Part shown: piece by piece, positions 17,730 to 25,676 of the stretch
How positions within the stretch are numbered: the first letter of the stretch is position 1
Layout: each line of letters starts with the position of its first letter
NCBI RefSeq assembly: GCF_010820665.1
Contig: NZ_JAAIKC010000001.1
Span: 806,001-870,000 of the forward strand
Origin: Paenibacillus sp. SYP-B3998
Lineage (GTDB): Bacteria; Bacillota; Bacilli; Paenibacillales; NBRC-103111
DNA length: 64,000 bases
Reading direction: 5' to 3'
The notes under the pieces: generated by a model
The model's input: the letters and a program-made list of their open reading frames with translations, nothing else
Database searches by the model: none
Told to the model about the DNA's origin: nothing
Translations under genes and position numbers: made by a program

Positions 17730-17978
17730 ATGGAAAATAGATGTCTACATGCAAACTTTCATGAGTGGTTTTACGTTGAGGCTGAAAAATTAAATCTTTT
17801 CGTAGAATATGATTCATATACCGATTACGTAACCATTCCAGCTGCTCTGGGTAAAGGAAGTATCCAAAGGATGATCCTAAGCCCGAGTATGGAATTAGTC
17901 TATTCGAATTGTCGTTTCCATAACAAGATGGCTCTTCCTCTCCCTGACATTGATATCTTTCAAATTAACATTCTCTAG
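17730..17978 (+). pseudogene. N-terminal fragment of an AraC-family (PchR/Btr-type) regulator
   Basis: The 82-residue frame has its own start and a GAGAGGGGG site. It resembles the ligand-sensing N-terminus of AraC-type regulators that respond to siderophores: VTIPAALGKGSIQRM, then MELVYSNCRFH, and LPDIDIFQIN. It then stops. The rest of the sensor domain and the two helix-turn-helix motifs expected in a protein of about 300 residues are absent from all frames before 18079. It lies just after a siderophore-binding protein gene, the classic location of such regulators. It is most likely a truncated gene; a stand-alone sensor peptide cannot be excluded. Confidence 0.65.
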
Positions 17979-18078
17979 GTGATATGTGGCAGTTGGCGTC
18001 TTAATTCCCTGATGAGAAGACGGTATTTGCGTTTTATGCCTATTCCCTTTACACTTAAATCAAAAATGGAGTGGTGAA

Positions 18079-18294
18079 ATGAGTAAAGGCAGAGTATGGA
18101 ACAAAGGTAAACGCAATGGCGGAGGAGGCCCTCCTGCTGGAACGGGCTATAAAGAGAAGCTAGAGGCTGCTCAAAAAGCATCTGGTATCGAAATCATCGA
18201 TCCTACAAATCCAATCAATCAAGTGAAGCGGATGAATCGAGACAATTGGGTGGAAAGACCCGTCAGACCGAATCAAAGCCGACCTAAAGAATAG
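18079..18294 (+). CDS. Small basic Gly/Pro-rich protein of unknown function
   Basis: 71 residues, start supported by GGAGTGGTGAA before the ATG and a strong terminator right after the stop. The N-terminus is basic and glycine-rich (SKGRVWNKGKRNGGGGPP), followed by a short helical part (YKEKLEAAQKASG) and an Asn/Pro/Arg-rich tail. There is no signal peptide or membrane helix. I do not recognise a family. Its composition suggests a nucleic-acid-associated or spore-associated small protein, but that is only a guess. Confidence 0.6.
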   Translation: MSKGRVWNKGKRNGGGGPPAGTGYKEKLEAAQKASGIEIIDPTNPINQVKRMNRDNWVERPVRPNQSRPKE

Positions 18295-18299
18295 CAAGT

Positions 18300-18342
18300 A
18301 AGCCTATTCAGACGCTTTAGCATGGCTGAGTAGGCTTTTTTA
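18300..18342 (+). terminator. Terminator after the small basic protein gene
   Basis: AAGCCTATTCAG pairs with CTGAGTAGGCTT (one G-T pair) around a 14-base loop and is followed by a TTTTTTA tract. Confidence 0.85.
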
Positions 18343-18439
18343 TGTTCTAAATAACCGATCGATAGGTCTTATTTTTAAAAGTTGGTTCGAATCCTATACA
18401 GCTACGATGACATGACAAATAAGGAGATTTACATTCATT

Positions 18440-18949
18440 ATGCTTCAAAAAACTCATAGTGTTGCCGGCTTCATTTCGGCCGAGATTGTACTTGTGTATC
18501 AAGATGTTAGCTTTTTCTCTTGGGAGTCCGCAGGAGCACTTTTACTAGGTTGTTTGGTCGGCACTTTGGCGGATGTAGACAAACCAGGGTCTACAATGGC
18601 TAAGGTGCTTTTTCCTTTATCCGCATTGCTTCGACTTCTCAAAGTGCGCCATCGCACAGTGACACATTCTATTCTGATTATGTTACTGCTTTTGCTTACG
18701 ACGTCATCATTACCCCCTTTATTCTATTGGGTCTTTATGGTTGCCTATGCCTCTCATCCGCTTATCGATTTGTTTAATGACAAAGGCGTTCAGTTATTTT
18801 GGCCGATTCCATGGAAAATTCGCCTGCTTCCGAAATGGATGGCTATTACGACCGGCACAGGGGCAGAAACGGTTTTTCGCTGGTTACTTTTCTTAGTAAG
18901 CCTAGGGATACCGTTATTAAGATTTAGTGCATTTCAGCTGCATCCCTAG
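18440..18949 (+). CDS. YdjM-family membrane-bound metal-dependent hydrolase
   Basis: Integral membrane protein of 169 residues from the YdjM/DUF457 family. Conserved motifs are visible: an N-terminal His (QKTHSVAG), LADVDKPGS, the HRTVTHS motif near residue 72, and SHPLIDLFNDKG followed by WPIPW near residue 110. About four helices. The family is predicted to be a metal-dependent hydrolase; its substrate is unknown, and Escherichia coli YdjM is LexA-regulated. The gene stands alone behind AAGGAG. Confidence in family is high, in function low. Confidence 0.82.
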   Translation: MLQKTHSVAGFISAEIVLVYQDVSFFSWESAGALLLGCLVGTLADVDKPGSTMAKVLFPLSALLRLLKVRHRTVTHSILIMLLLLLTTSSLPPLFYWVFMVAYASHPLIDLFNDKGVQLFWPIPWKIRLLPKWMAITTGTGAETVFRWLLFLVSLGIPLLRFSAFQLHP

Positions 18950-19094
18950 GTAAGGCTTGTACGTGTTTTAAATGAGCGGATACGTTTTCGTCATCACTAT
19001 GCGGGAGGACAGCAAGCGCACAATTTGACCAAATTAGAAAAGTAGTAGATGATGAGATTATACAGGAAACATATGACAAATTAGGAGGTTTTCG

Positions 19095-19430
19095 ATGGAA
19101 ATTATTTATCATGGTCACTCTTGCCTACAAATCTTTGTCGGTGACAAGTCACTTGTCATTGATCCATTTCTACGAGGCAACCAACTAGCCATTGCCAAAC
19201 CTGAGGACATTTAAACGAATTACATTTTATTAACTCATGCGCATATGGATCATATTTTGGATGCTGAGCCAATCGCGAAGGCAAATCATGCTTCGGTAGT
19301 GGCTAACCCCGAACTGTCCGCATTCATGTCATGAAAAGGCGATTCGTACAGCGGCTTGACGAGCGTGGGATAAGAGGGAGTGTACTTGCTCCAGGTGAGA
19401 AAATGGAGATCAACCTTGGATAACGCATCT
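19095..19430 (+). pseudogene. Broken UPF0173/YtkL-like metallo-beta-lactamase-fold hydrolase
   Basis: Behind a good TTAGGAGG site, the frame starts like Ytk[12 protein letters not shown], then [11 protein letters not shown]. It is stopped by TAA at 19212-19214, resumes in the same frame with [12 protein letters not shown] (the metal-binding HxHxDH motif) and [19 protein letters not shown], then hits TGA at 19332-19334. A last piece, LAPGEKMEINLG, follows in another frame. The intact protein would need about 225 codons; at least two stops and a deletion make this a pseudogene. The sequence from 18950 to 19094 holds nothing else I can identify. Confidence 0.8.
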
Positions 19431-19558
19431 AGTTGCTAAAAAGCTCAAAATAGTCTACTCTCCTCCTGAATAAATGAGTGAAAACTATCACTGCTTTGAG
19501 GGGGCTTTTTGTTGTATGATGATCGAGATAACAATAGCTTTTCAATGGAGGGATAAAC

Positions 19559-20212
19559 ATGTTCAGTGAACAAGACAAAGATGCCCTATACAAGATCATT
19601 AACGCTAGACGAGATATCAGAACCTTTTTGAGTGATCCTATTCCCCAGGAAACGATCATGCACTTACTTGAAGCAGCACACCACGGTCCGTCGGTTGGGT
19701 TTATGCAGCCTTGGAGCTTTATTTTAGTTACCCAAGAGACCATTAAAGAACGGCTTGCTTGGGCCGCGGATAAAGAAAGAAGGGCGCTAGCCATTCATTA
19801 CGAAGACGATCGCCAGGACCAGTTTCTTGGACTGAAAATCGAAGGCCTCAAACAAGCGCCGTTAACGATCTGTGTTACCTGTGATCCTACTCGCGGCGGC
19901 TCCCATGTGTTGGGCCGTAATTCAATACCGGAAACGGATATGTTATCCACCGCTTGCGCAATTCAGAATATGTGGTTGGCAGCTTGTGTGGAAGGCTTGG
20001 CACTGGGGTGGGTCAGCTTTTACAAAAAAGCCGATGTTCGCGATATTTTGGGTATCCCGCCGCATATTGAGCCCCTTGCGCTGCTCTCGATCGGATATAC
20101 CGAAAATTACCCTTCCAAGCCAATCCTTGAATCAGCGAATTGGGAGAAAAGAAGAAAATTGGATGATTTGATTTATCACGAAACCTGGGGAGGCACTGCA
20201 TGCCAAAGCTAG
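19559..20212 (+). CDS. bluB: 5,6-dimethylbenzimidazole synthase (BluB)
   Basis: Nitroreductase-fold protein of 217 residues that matches BluB, the oxygen-dependent enzyme that breaks down FMNH2 to make 5,6-dimethylbenzimidazole, the lower ligand of cobalamin. Diagnostic strings are the RRDIRTF start region, AAHHGPSVGFMQPWSF near residue 42, and CAIQNMWLAACVEGLALGWV near residue 137. Other cobalamin genes are not in the window. The stop lies inside the next gene (13-base overlap), so the two products are translated together. Confidence 0.85.
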   Translation: MFSEQDKDALYKIINARRDIRTFLSDPIPQETIMHLLEAAHHGPSVGFMQPWSFILVTQETIKERLAWAADKERRALAIHYEDDRQDQFLGLKIEGLKQAPLTICVTCDPTRGGSHVLGRNSIPETDMLSTACAIQNMWLAACVEGLALGWVSFYKKADVRDILGIPPHIEPLALLSIGYTENYPSKPILESANWEKRRKLDDLIYHETWGGTACQS

Positions 20213-20811
20213 TGTTTTTCTTAGGCCCTGCAGCAGCAGGGAAGACAACACTTGCCAAAGCTATAGTGGCCAAACGGCCAGCCGCTTTTTTGGACATGGA
20301 TACGTTGTCCAGGCCCGCAGCAGAAACCATTATGAGACTCTCTGGACTCGATCCTAACGATCGGGATTCGCCTATTTACAAACAACACTGCCGTGATCTT
20401 GGTTACCGAATAACGATGGATGCTGCGCTGGAAAACGTTGGAATAGGCGTAAACACCTATGTTGTCGGTCCATTCACCAAGGAGATAGCAGATCCCTTAT
20501 GGTTAGAGCAGGAACTTTCACGCGCAGGCGCGTCGTTAAGCCATATTGCTGTAAAAGCAATTTACGTGTATCTTCCCGACGAGCATGCGTATCGACTTCG
20601 ACTTGCGGAAAGAGGCTCAGTGCTGGATGCTTGGAAGCTTGAAAACTGGGCAGCATTCAGCCCATCTTTGGAGCGGCAGGACATTCAATGGCCGCTTCCT
20701 GCTTCTGCCAAGCTCTATGTGGACAACTCGGACATACTTTCTGATGAGAAGCTGTCAATGATTGAGGGGTTTATTTATGGTGGGGCGGAAAAGGACAATC
20801 TCCGTTCATGA
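20200..20811 (+). CDS. P-loop ATP-binding protein (AAA_33/kinase-like)
   Basis: 203 residues with an N-terminal Walker A motif (GPAAAGKTT, residues 9-17) followed by DMDTL, like small-molecule kinases and zeta-toxin-like P-loop proteins. The C-terminal half has the RLAERGS-type lid segment. No helix-turn-helix or membrane part is seen. It starts 13 bases before the bluB stop, so co-translation is very likely. A role in phosphorylating a cobalamin-pathway intermediate would fit the position but has no direct support. Confidence 0.7.
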   Translation: MPKLVFFLGPAAAGKTTLAKAIVAKRPAAFLDMDTLSRPAAETIMRLSGLDPNDRDSPIYKQHCRDLGYRITMDAALENVGIGVNTYVVGPFTKEIADPLWLEQELSRAGASLSHIAVKAIYVYLPDEHAYRLRLAERGSVLDAWKLENWAAFSPSLERQDIQWPLPASAKLYVDNSDILSDEKLSMIEGFIYGGAEKDNLRS

Positions 20812-20844
20812 GTTTGGATGATTAGAGCGATAATTACAGACATT

Positions 20845-20875
20845 GAGCCTGGCTAATTGCCTGGTTCTTTTTTTA
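20845..20875 (+). terminator. Terminator after the bluB pair
   Basis: GAGCCTGGC pairs imperfectly with GCCTGGTTC around TAATT and is followed by seven T residues. Confidence 0.8.
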
Positions 20876-20981
20876 TTTCGTGATCGTCTCAAACGACATG
20901 TTGGGAGGTTATCAAGACTGAAATCACAAAAAAAGCCATATGGATAAACAAAGAACAATTCGACTATAAGGGAGGAAGCAG

Positions 20982-21455
20982 ATGAAATCCGTCTTGAAGC
21001 TCGAACTGGAAGAAGCCAAGATGATGGTGGAGGCGGGGATACAGGCAGCCCGAGAGGCCAATGCATTAGAAACGATCTGCATCGTTGATGATGGCGGCTA
21101 TTTAATTGCTTTGGAGCGAATGAACGGAGGGCGCATTACAAGTCCAGATATGGCAATGGCAAAAGCATTTACAGCGAGCGGTCATAAGCGCTCTACGCAC
21201 TTGTTCAATCAGCCAGGAGGTCCAGCGACCACGACAGGGGAGGCGTTTGGCATTCATGCGATGTTGCCTGGGAAATTCGCGATCTTCGTCGGTGGATTTC
21301 CAATTGTGGTGAATGGGAACGTGATTGGCGGGGTTGGGGTTAGCGGAGGGAGCGGCGAGCAGGATATTGCTGTGGGTATGGCTGCTTTGAAGGCGCTGCA
21401 GAACTATCTGGGGAACTCTTACGAGGTTCTGACAGAGCCTGATATCAAGAAATAG
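20982..21455 (+). CDS. GlcG/HbpS-family (DUF336) protein
   Basis: 157 residues with the GlcG/HbpS fold. Visible are the start VLKLELEEAKMMVEAG, IVDDGGYLIALERMNG near residue 37, and the C-terminal GGVGVSGGSGEQD loop. Members bind heme or cobalamin or accompany glycolate and diol metabolism, often with uncertain function. There is no signal peptide, so it is cytoplasmic. GGGAGGAAGC precedes the ATG. It is monocistronic and faces the minus-strand uronate operon across a bidirectional hairpin. Confidence 0.85.
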   Translation: MKSVLKLELEEAKMMVEAGIQAAREANALETICIVDDGGYLIALERMNGGRITSPDMAMAKAFTASGHKRSTHLFNQPGGPATTTGEAFGIHAMLPGKFAIFVGGFPIVVNGNVIGGVGVSGGSGEQDIAVGMAALKALQNYLGNSYEVLTEPDIKK

Positions 21456-21463
21456 TCAAGCAA

Positions 21464-21516
21464 GAAAACCCCCGTTTCCTCTTCATGATTAGATGATGAG
21501 AGTGAAAGGGGGTTCT
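21464..21516. terminator. Bidirectional terminator between convergent genes
   Basis: GAAAACCCCCGTTTC pairs with GAAAGGGGGTTCTC around a loop that carries a further TCAT/ATGA pairing. T-rich sequence is present on both sides. It serves the DUF336 gene on the plus strand and the TIM-barrel gene on the minus strand. Confidence 0.75.
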
Positions 21517-21522
21517 CCATTT

Positions 21523-22353
21523 TTAGGGCAAAAGATTTCTTACATACTGGATCGTCTCATTGACCGTTTCGTCAGTCAGTTGTTCCAAGGAAATATCGAT
21601 GCCCGGTTTATGTTGATGAAGCTTATGAAGGAAGGAGGCTGTCTGAAATACACCAGTTCCTGAGCGTACCGCTTCTAGCTGGTCATGGTTGACGATGACA
21701 TCCTTCAAATGAGCAAGTACGATGCGATTGCCAAAAGCAGCAAACGCCTGATCTAGGAAAGCGTCTTGCGCCTCAATAGCCGCTGTAGAAATCAAGTTCA
21801 CGGGGTCGAAAACAACGCCCAGATTACTTGAGGGCACTTCTTCAAGTATCCTTGCCATCTTCTCTACACTGGATAGTGTGTGGGTACGTACGGGTTCGAG
21901 TCCGATGAAGACGCCCCAGCGTTCCGCTTCTTCGGCTAGCTCCTCGATGGTTTGCTTAAGGATTGACCAACCGATCGACTCGTATCGCTGAGGATCTTGC
22001 GCTATATAGGTAAGCAGATCACCCGTTTCAGTAGCGACGATGGAGGTTCCAAAGTCTCTAGCATAACGCAGATGCTCCTTGAAGCGATCGATTTCTTGCC
22101 GCCGCTGCTGAGCATCGGGATGAATCGGGTTGATGTAGCAACCGAGAACGCCGATTCGCACGCCACTCCGTTGGAACTGCTCGCCAATATGATTGGCCAG
22201 TGCAGGGCTCAGTTTGCCGAGGCTTGTGTCGATATCACGAATGGCTTTGCCTGGCGCTAGCTGGACGAAATCGATTCCGCGACCGTGCAGTTTAGCCGTC
22301 AGTTGTGCGAGCGGCAGCTTCCCAACCGTATGAGCAAGTGTACCGATGCCCAT
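21523..22353 (-). CDS. Sugar phosphate isomerase/epimerase (AP endonuclease 2-like TIM barrel)
   Basis: 276-residue TIM-barrel protein of the xylose-isomerase-like family. Typical strings are GVLGCYINPIHPD, the EPVRTHTL metal-ligand strand and VFDPVNLI. Metal-ligand acidic residues occur at FIGLEPVR, VVFDPVN and in the SLEQLTDE end. Family members isomerise or epimerise sugars or their acids. It is the last gene of the kduI-deoR-kduD operon and starts immediately after the kduD stop, so it probably handles a pectin-derived uronate or keto-sugar. The exact substrate is not readable from the sequence. Confidence 0.82.
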   Translation of the reverse strand: MGIGTLAHTVGKLPLAQLTAKLHGRGIDFVQLAPGKAIRDIDTSLGKLSPALANHIGEQFQRSGVRIGVLGCYINPIHPDAQQRRQEIDRFKEHLRYARDFGTSIVATETGDLLTYIAQDPQRYESIGWSILKQTIEELAEEAERWGVFIGLEPVRTHTLSSVEKMARILEEVPSSNLGVVFDPVNLISTAAIEAQDAFLDQAFAAFGNRIVLAHLKDVIVNHDQLEAVRSGTGVFQTASFLHKLHQHKPGIDISLEQLTDETVNETIQYVRNLLP

Positions 22354-23115
22354 CTATCTCGCCATCCATCCGCCGTCCACGCAGAGCACATGTCCGTTCA
22401 TATAATCAGAGGATGAGGAAGATAAGAAGACTACAGGACCTTTCAAGTCTTCAGGCGAGCCCCAACGGCCCGCTGGAATTCGTTCCGTAATCGCTTGCGT
22501 GCGCTTTTCGTCTTGCAGAATAGGCGCAGTATTGTTCGTAGTCATGTAGCCTGGAGCGATGGCATTAATTTGGATGCCTTTTCCAGCCCACTCATTGGCG
22601 AGTGCTTTGGTAATACCGGCAATCGCATGCTTGCTTGCCGTATAGCCAGGCACATTGATGCCGCCTTGGTAAGTTAGCATGGAGGCGATGTTGATGATTT
22701 TACCGCTGCCGCGCTCAATCATGTGACGGCCTACAAGCTGACACAGGAAAAAGGCGGAGTTCAAGTTCAGATCAATAACCGCGTGCCAATCTTGGCGAGC
22801 GTGATCGGCTGCTGGCGTTCGGCGAATAATGCCTGCATTATTCACGAGAATATCGACACGGCCATAGATGCCCACCGCCTGGTTCACGACATCCTCCAAA
22901 AGATCCTCATTACTAAGGTCAGCGGCGATAAGCTCGGCTTGCCCGCCTATTGCTCGGATCGCTTCTACGGTTTGCACGCTTTCTGAGGAGGAAACGGCAA
23001 CGACTTTAGCTCCGGCTTCTGCTAATCCGATGGCCATAGCTTGACCTAGCCCCCCGGAAGCACCTGTTACGAGAGCAACTTTACCTGCCAAATCAAATAA
23101 GTTCATGAGAGGCAC
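22354..23115 (-). CDS. kduD: 2-deoxy-D-gluconate 3-dehydrogenase / DKII dehydrogenase
   Basis: Short-chain dehydrogenase of 253 residues. Cofactor motif TGASGGLGQAM near residue 17, NNAGI near residue 91, catalytic Ser in NIASMLTYQGG and YTASK near residue 157. KduD reduces 2,5-diketo-3-deoxygluconate to 2-keto-3-deoxygluconate with NADH in pectin and polygalacturonate breakdown. The SDR family alone would not fix the substrate; the kduI gene in the same operon does so convincingly. It begins 13 bases after the regulator stop behind AGGAGTGCC. Confidence 0.9.
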   Translation of the reverse strand: MPLMNLFDLAGKVALVTGASGGLGQAMAIGLAEAGAKVVAVSSSESVQTVEAIRAIGGQAELIAADLSNEDLLEDVVNQAVGIYGRVDILVNNAGIIRRTPAADHARQDWHAVIDLNLNSAFFLCQLVGRHMIERGSGKIINIASMLTYQGGINVPGYTASKHAIAGITKALANEWAGKGIQINAIAPGYMTTNNTAPILQDEKRTQAITERIPAGRWGSPEDLKGPVVFLSSSSSDYMNGHVLCVDGGWMAR

Positions 23116-23128
23116 TCCTTTATCAATG

Positions 23129-23893
23129 TCAATGTGTTTCTAAGCGAACACCCGCTTGGCGGAACTGTTCGGCTGTTTCAGCAGGAAGCGCGCTGTCGGT
23201 TAGTATCATCGAAATCTCTGACAATGAGGCAAATGTTCTAAGCGCGCATTGCCCGAATTTGTAATGATCGGCGACGCCAAATACGGCTGCGCTGGACTGT
23301 ATTAAAGCTCGTTTGTAGTCAACGAGATCGCTTGTGTAGATGGTGAACCCGTGCTGTAAGTGTACGCCGGTGGCAGAAAGAAAGGACTTCTGTATGTTGA
23401 GCTTGCTCACATATTCCGCGGCTTCTGGCCCTGCGAGCATATTGCGTAATCGGTAGCCGCCAGGAACGACTAGCCTAATTTCATCTTTGTGAACGAGCTC
23501 TGAGATGATATAAAGGTCGTTCGTTACAATGGTTAACGGTTGATTGTCGAGTCTTCGGGCAATCTCCAGTGTTGTGCTGCCGCCATCCAACGCAATGATA
23601 TCATGCGGCTCGATGTAGCGCAGCGCGATTTGGGCGATTTCCGTTTTCTCGTCCGCATGCCTGACGATGGGCTCTTTGGCCGACAAAATACCGAGCTGGT
23701 CGCTTTGGGCGAGCATAGCGCCGCCATGGACCCGCACGAGCAGTCCTTTTTCTTCGAGCTTCGCCAAGTCTTCGCGGATTGTTTTACCCGTGACCTGGAG
23801 GCGTTCGCTAAGCTCATTGACGGTTACTTCTTTTTGTGCGAGCAGCACTTCCATAATGGTTTCGTATCTGCGTAAAGGGTTCATCGGTTTCAT
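23129..23893 (-). CDS. DeoR-family transcriptional regulator of the uronate operon
   Basis: About 254 residues. The N-terminal helix-turn-helix is VNELSERLQVTGKTIREDL, followed by LEEKGLLVRVHGGAM. The C-terminal sugar-phosphate-sensing DeoRC domain includes IALDGGSTTLEIARRL. A longer frame extends to 23992 but would lie within kduI. ATG at 23893 (or 23884, three residues later) fits better, though the ribosome-binding site is weak. It lies within the operon it probably controls, between kduI and kduD. The four 10-bp direct repeats upstream of kduI are candidate operators. Confidence 0.85.
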   Translation of the reverse strand: MKPMNPLRRYETIMEVLLAQKEVTVNELSERLQVTGKTIREDLAKLEEKGLLVRVHGGAMLAQSDQLGILSAKEPIVRHADEKTEIAQIALRYIEPHDIIALDGGSTTLEIARRLDNQPLTIVTNDLYIISELVHKDEIRLVVPGGYRLRNMLAGPEAAEYVSKLNIQKSFLSATGVHLQHGFTIYTSDLVDYKRALIQSSAAVFGVADHYKFGQCALRTFASLSEISMILTDSALPAETAEQFRQAGVRLETH

Positions 23894-23922
23894 CGCATCC
23901 GTTTCTAAAGATGATATACGGA

Positions 23923-24756
23923 TTATTTTAAATCTTTCATAGCAACGGCGTCCATATCTTCGAAAATTTGATTTTCGCCAGCCATGCCCCAAATGAAGGT
24001 GTAGTTGCTTGTTCCTACGCCGCTATGAATGGACCAGCTTGGAGAAATAACCGCTTGTTCGTTACGCATGACGATGTGACGCGTTTCTTGCGGTTCACCC
24101 ATCATGTGGAAGACAACGCCGTCTTCCGGCATATCGAAGTACAAGTAAACTTCAGACCGACGGTTGTGTGTATGTGAAGGCATCGTATTCCACATATTTC
24201 CTGGCTTCAACAGCGTCATGCCCATAACGAGTTGACAGCTTTTCACGCCGCCGGTGTGAATGTAACGGTAAATCGTACGCTCGTTGGAATTAGTGATGCT
24301 TCCCAGGTTGTTAGGGGATGCTTCGCTGATCGCGATTTTGACCGTTGGATAAGTCTGATGCGCAGGTGTGGAGTTGAAATAAAATTTAGCAGGTTCAGCA
24401 GCATTATCGCTTGCAAATGTAATTTCTTTGGCTCCAAGGCCAATATAAAGGCCGTCTTTGGAGTCCATCGTATAGACTGTTCCATCTACAGTAACAGTCC
24501 CTTTGGCGCCAATGTTAATGATTCCGATTTCGCGACGCTCAAGGAAATAATCCGCCGCCATTTCTTTTTTATCTGCTTGTAATTGAAGCGGTCCGAGAAC
24601 GGGCACAACGCCGCCTACGATGAAACGATCTACGTGGGAGTAGACGAGTTTAATTTCATTCGGTGTAAACAACGAATTGATGTGAAACTCTTCCCGCAAA
24701 CGGTCTGTGTCGAATTGTTTAACTTCTCTCGGGTGTGAAGCATAGCGAATATCCAT
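23923..24756 (-). CDS. kduI: 5-dehydro-4-deoxy-D-glucuronate isomerase
   Basis: 277-residue cupin-fold isomerase that converts 5-keto-4-deoxyuronate to 2,5-diketo-3-deoxygluconate, the step before KduD. The zinc site is visible: His residues in MPSHTHNRR, the Glu in SEVYLYFD, and a final His in SWSIHSGVG. The length is that of the family. It is the first gene of the minus-strand operon, with TAAGGAG before the ATG and tandem 10-bp repeats in its promoter region. Confidence 0.95.
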   Translation of the reverse strand: MDIRYASHPREVKQFDTDRLREEFHINSLFTPNEIKLVYSHVDRFIVGGVVPVLGPLQLQADKKEMAADYFLERREIGIINIGAKGTVTVDGTVYTMDSKDGLYIGLGAKEITFASDNAAEPAKFYFNSTPAHQTYPTVKIAISEASPNNLGSITNSNERTIYRYIHTGGVKSCQLVMGMTLLKPGNMWNTMPSHTHNRRSEVYLYFDMPEDGVVFHMMGEPQETRHIVMRNEQAVISPSWSIHSGVGTSNYTFIWGMAGENQIFEDMDAVAMKDLK

Positions 24757-24778
24757 GTAAAATCGCTCCTTAGATTAA

Positions 24779-24818
24779 GTTTAAATTAGTTTATATAAGT
24801 TCATATACGTTTAAGTTA
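24779..24818 (-). promoter_or_regulatory. Four tandem 10-bp repeats upstream of kduI (candidate DeoR operator)
   Basis: Read on the plus strand, four contiguous 10-base units occur: GTTTAAATTA, GTTTATATAA, GTTCATATAC and GTTTAAGTTA. The period is close to one helical turn. The array begins 23 bases upstream of the kduI start, so it probably overlaps the promoter or the initial transcribed region. DeoR-family proteins often bind such direct repeats. A matching array is found upstream of the kdgF-like gene at 25235-25274. Confidence 0.7.
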
Positions 24819-24946
24819 CTCCAATTATGCCTTTTAATCAAGATGAATTTAGCAGGCTGTTTGAAAAGGCCGGTAGGAGGTGAATAAATGATAACGGATC
24901 GGTGAACAACTACATTGATTTGTAATTTCATTAGGAGGGATTCACG

Positions 24947-25111
24947 ATGGATAAAAGTCACTATTTCGATCACGTATGCAACGATACGATTCCTACGCAG
25001 CCAGATGAAGAGGATGTAACAGCCTTGGATATGGTCAGTGAGGCCGTCGAGGAAATTATGGATAATGTGAAAAATGCCTTCACCCCGAAGGATCCGGATG
25101 AACGCGATTAA
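24947..25111 (+). CDS. Small acidic protein of unknown function
   Basis: A 54-codon frame with TTAGGAGGG seven bases before the ATG and a terminator soon after the stop. The product is acidic (many Asp/Glu, for example QPDEEDVTALDMVSEAVEEI) and contains no membrane helix. It lies between the divergent kduI and kdgF promoters but does not resemble a pectin enzyme. I do not recognise it. Confidence 0.6.
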   Translation: MDKSHYFDHVCNDTIPTQPDEEDVTALDMVSEAVEEIMDNVKNAFTPKDPDERD

Positions 25112-25135
25112 ATTGTCATTGATGATAGGATGAGA

Positions 25136-25165
25136 GTTGTTCCTGGAGGAGCAGCTTTTTTTTTG
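25136..25165 (+). terminator. Terminator after the small acidic protein gene
   Basis: GTTGTTCC pairs with GGAGCAGC (two G-T pairs) around TGGA, followed by nine T residues. Confidence 0.8.
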
Positions 25166-25234
25166 CAAACTATCAGCAATATCAACCAACTTTTAGCTGG
25201 TGCAGATGGCTTGCGCTGCTGTTCAAATCGAGAT

Positions 25235-25282
25235 GTTCATTTTCATTCATATATGTTCATATAGGTGCTTATCGATTATACT
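25235..25282 (+). promoter_or_regulatory. Tandem 10-bp repeats and -10 element upstream of the kdgF-like gene
   Basis: Contiguous 10-base units GTTCATTTTC, ATTCATATAT, GTTCATATAG and the weaker GTGCTTATCG span 25235-25274. A -10 candidate TATACT lies at 25277-25282, so the repeats cover the -35 region. The segment 25249-25265 matches the kduI array at 24793-24809 in 15 of 17 bases, which suggests control by the same regulator. Confidence 0.68.
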
Positions 25283-25358
25283 GAAAGAGCAAGCGAGGAA
25301 AAATGTATGGTCTTTTCTTTTGTAACCACATGTTCGAGAACAGGAAGGGGAAGCTCTA

Positions 25359-25676
25359 ATGTCTAATATTGGGGTGTGGGAAGCAGCAGAGCCGGGCGTT
25401 AAGCGCTGCATTTTGAAGGCTGAGGTTGGCTTGATGATGATGGAAGTTCATTTCGAGCCCGGTGCAGAAGGCTATCAACATAGTCATGTGCATGAGCAGA
25501 TGTCTTATTGTCTAAAGGGTAAAATTGAATTTACGATTGATGGTGTTACGACCACGATTGAGCAAGGACAAACGATTTACATACCAAGCGGTGCCAAGCA
25601 TGGTGTTACTGCGCTGGAAGCCTCTGCTTTACTAGACGTCTTCACGCCAATTCGGGAAGATCTTGTTAAGCGTTAA
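25359..25676 (+). CDS. kdgF: KdgF-like cupin, uronate linearisation
   Basis: Single-domain cupin of 105 residues. The metal-ligand pattern is HSHVHEQMSYCLKGK near residue 46 with a later His in IPSGAKHGV. KdgF converts unsaturated monouronates from pectin or alginate to the linear keto form used by KduI. The start follows GGAAGGGGAAGC. It shares a promoter repeat array with the kduI operon on the other strand, which supports the assignment. Confidence 0.88.
   Translation: MSNIGVWEAAEPGVKRCILKAEVGLMMMEVHFEPGAEGYQHSHVHEQMSYCLKGKIEFTIDGVTTTIEQGQTIYIPSGAKHGVTALEASALLDVFTPIREDLVKR

Noticed and set aside
24779..25274. The 10-bp repeats as a CRISPR-like array
   Set aside because: Units are contiguous without spacers, far shorter than CRISPR repeats, and located in promoters.
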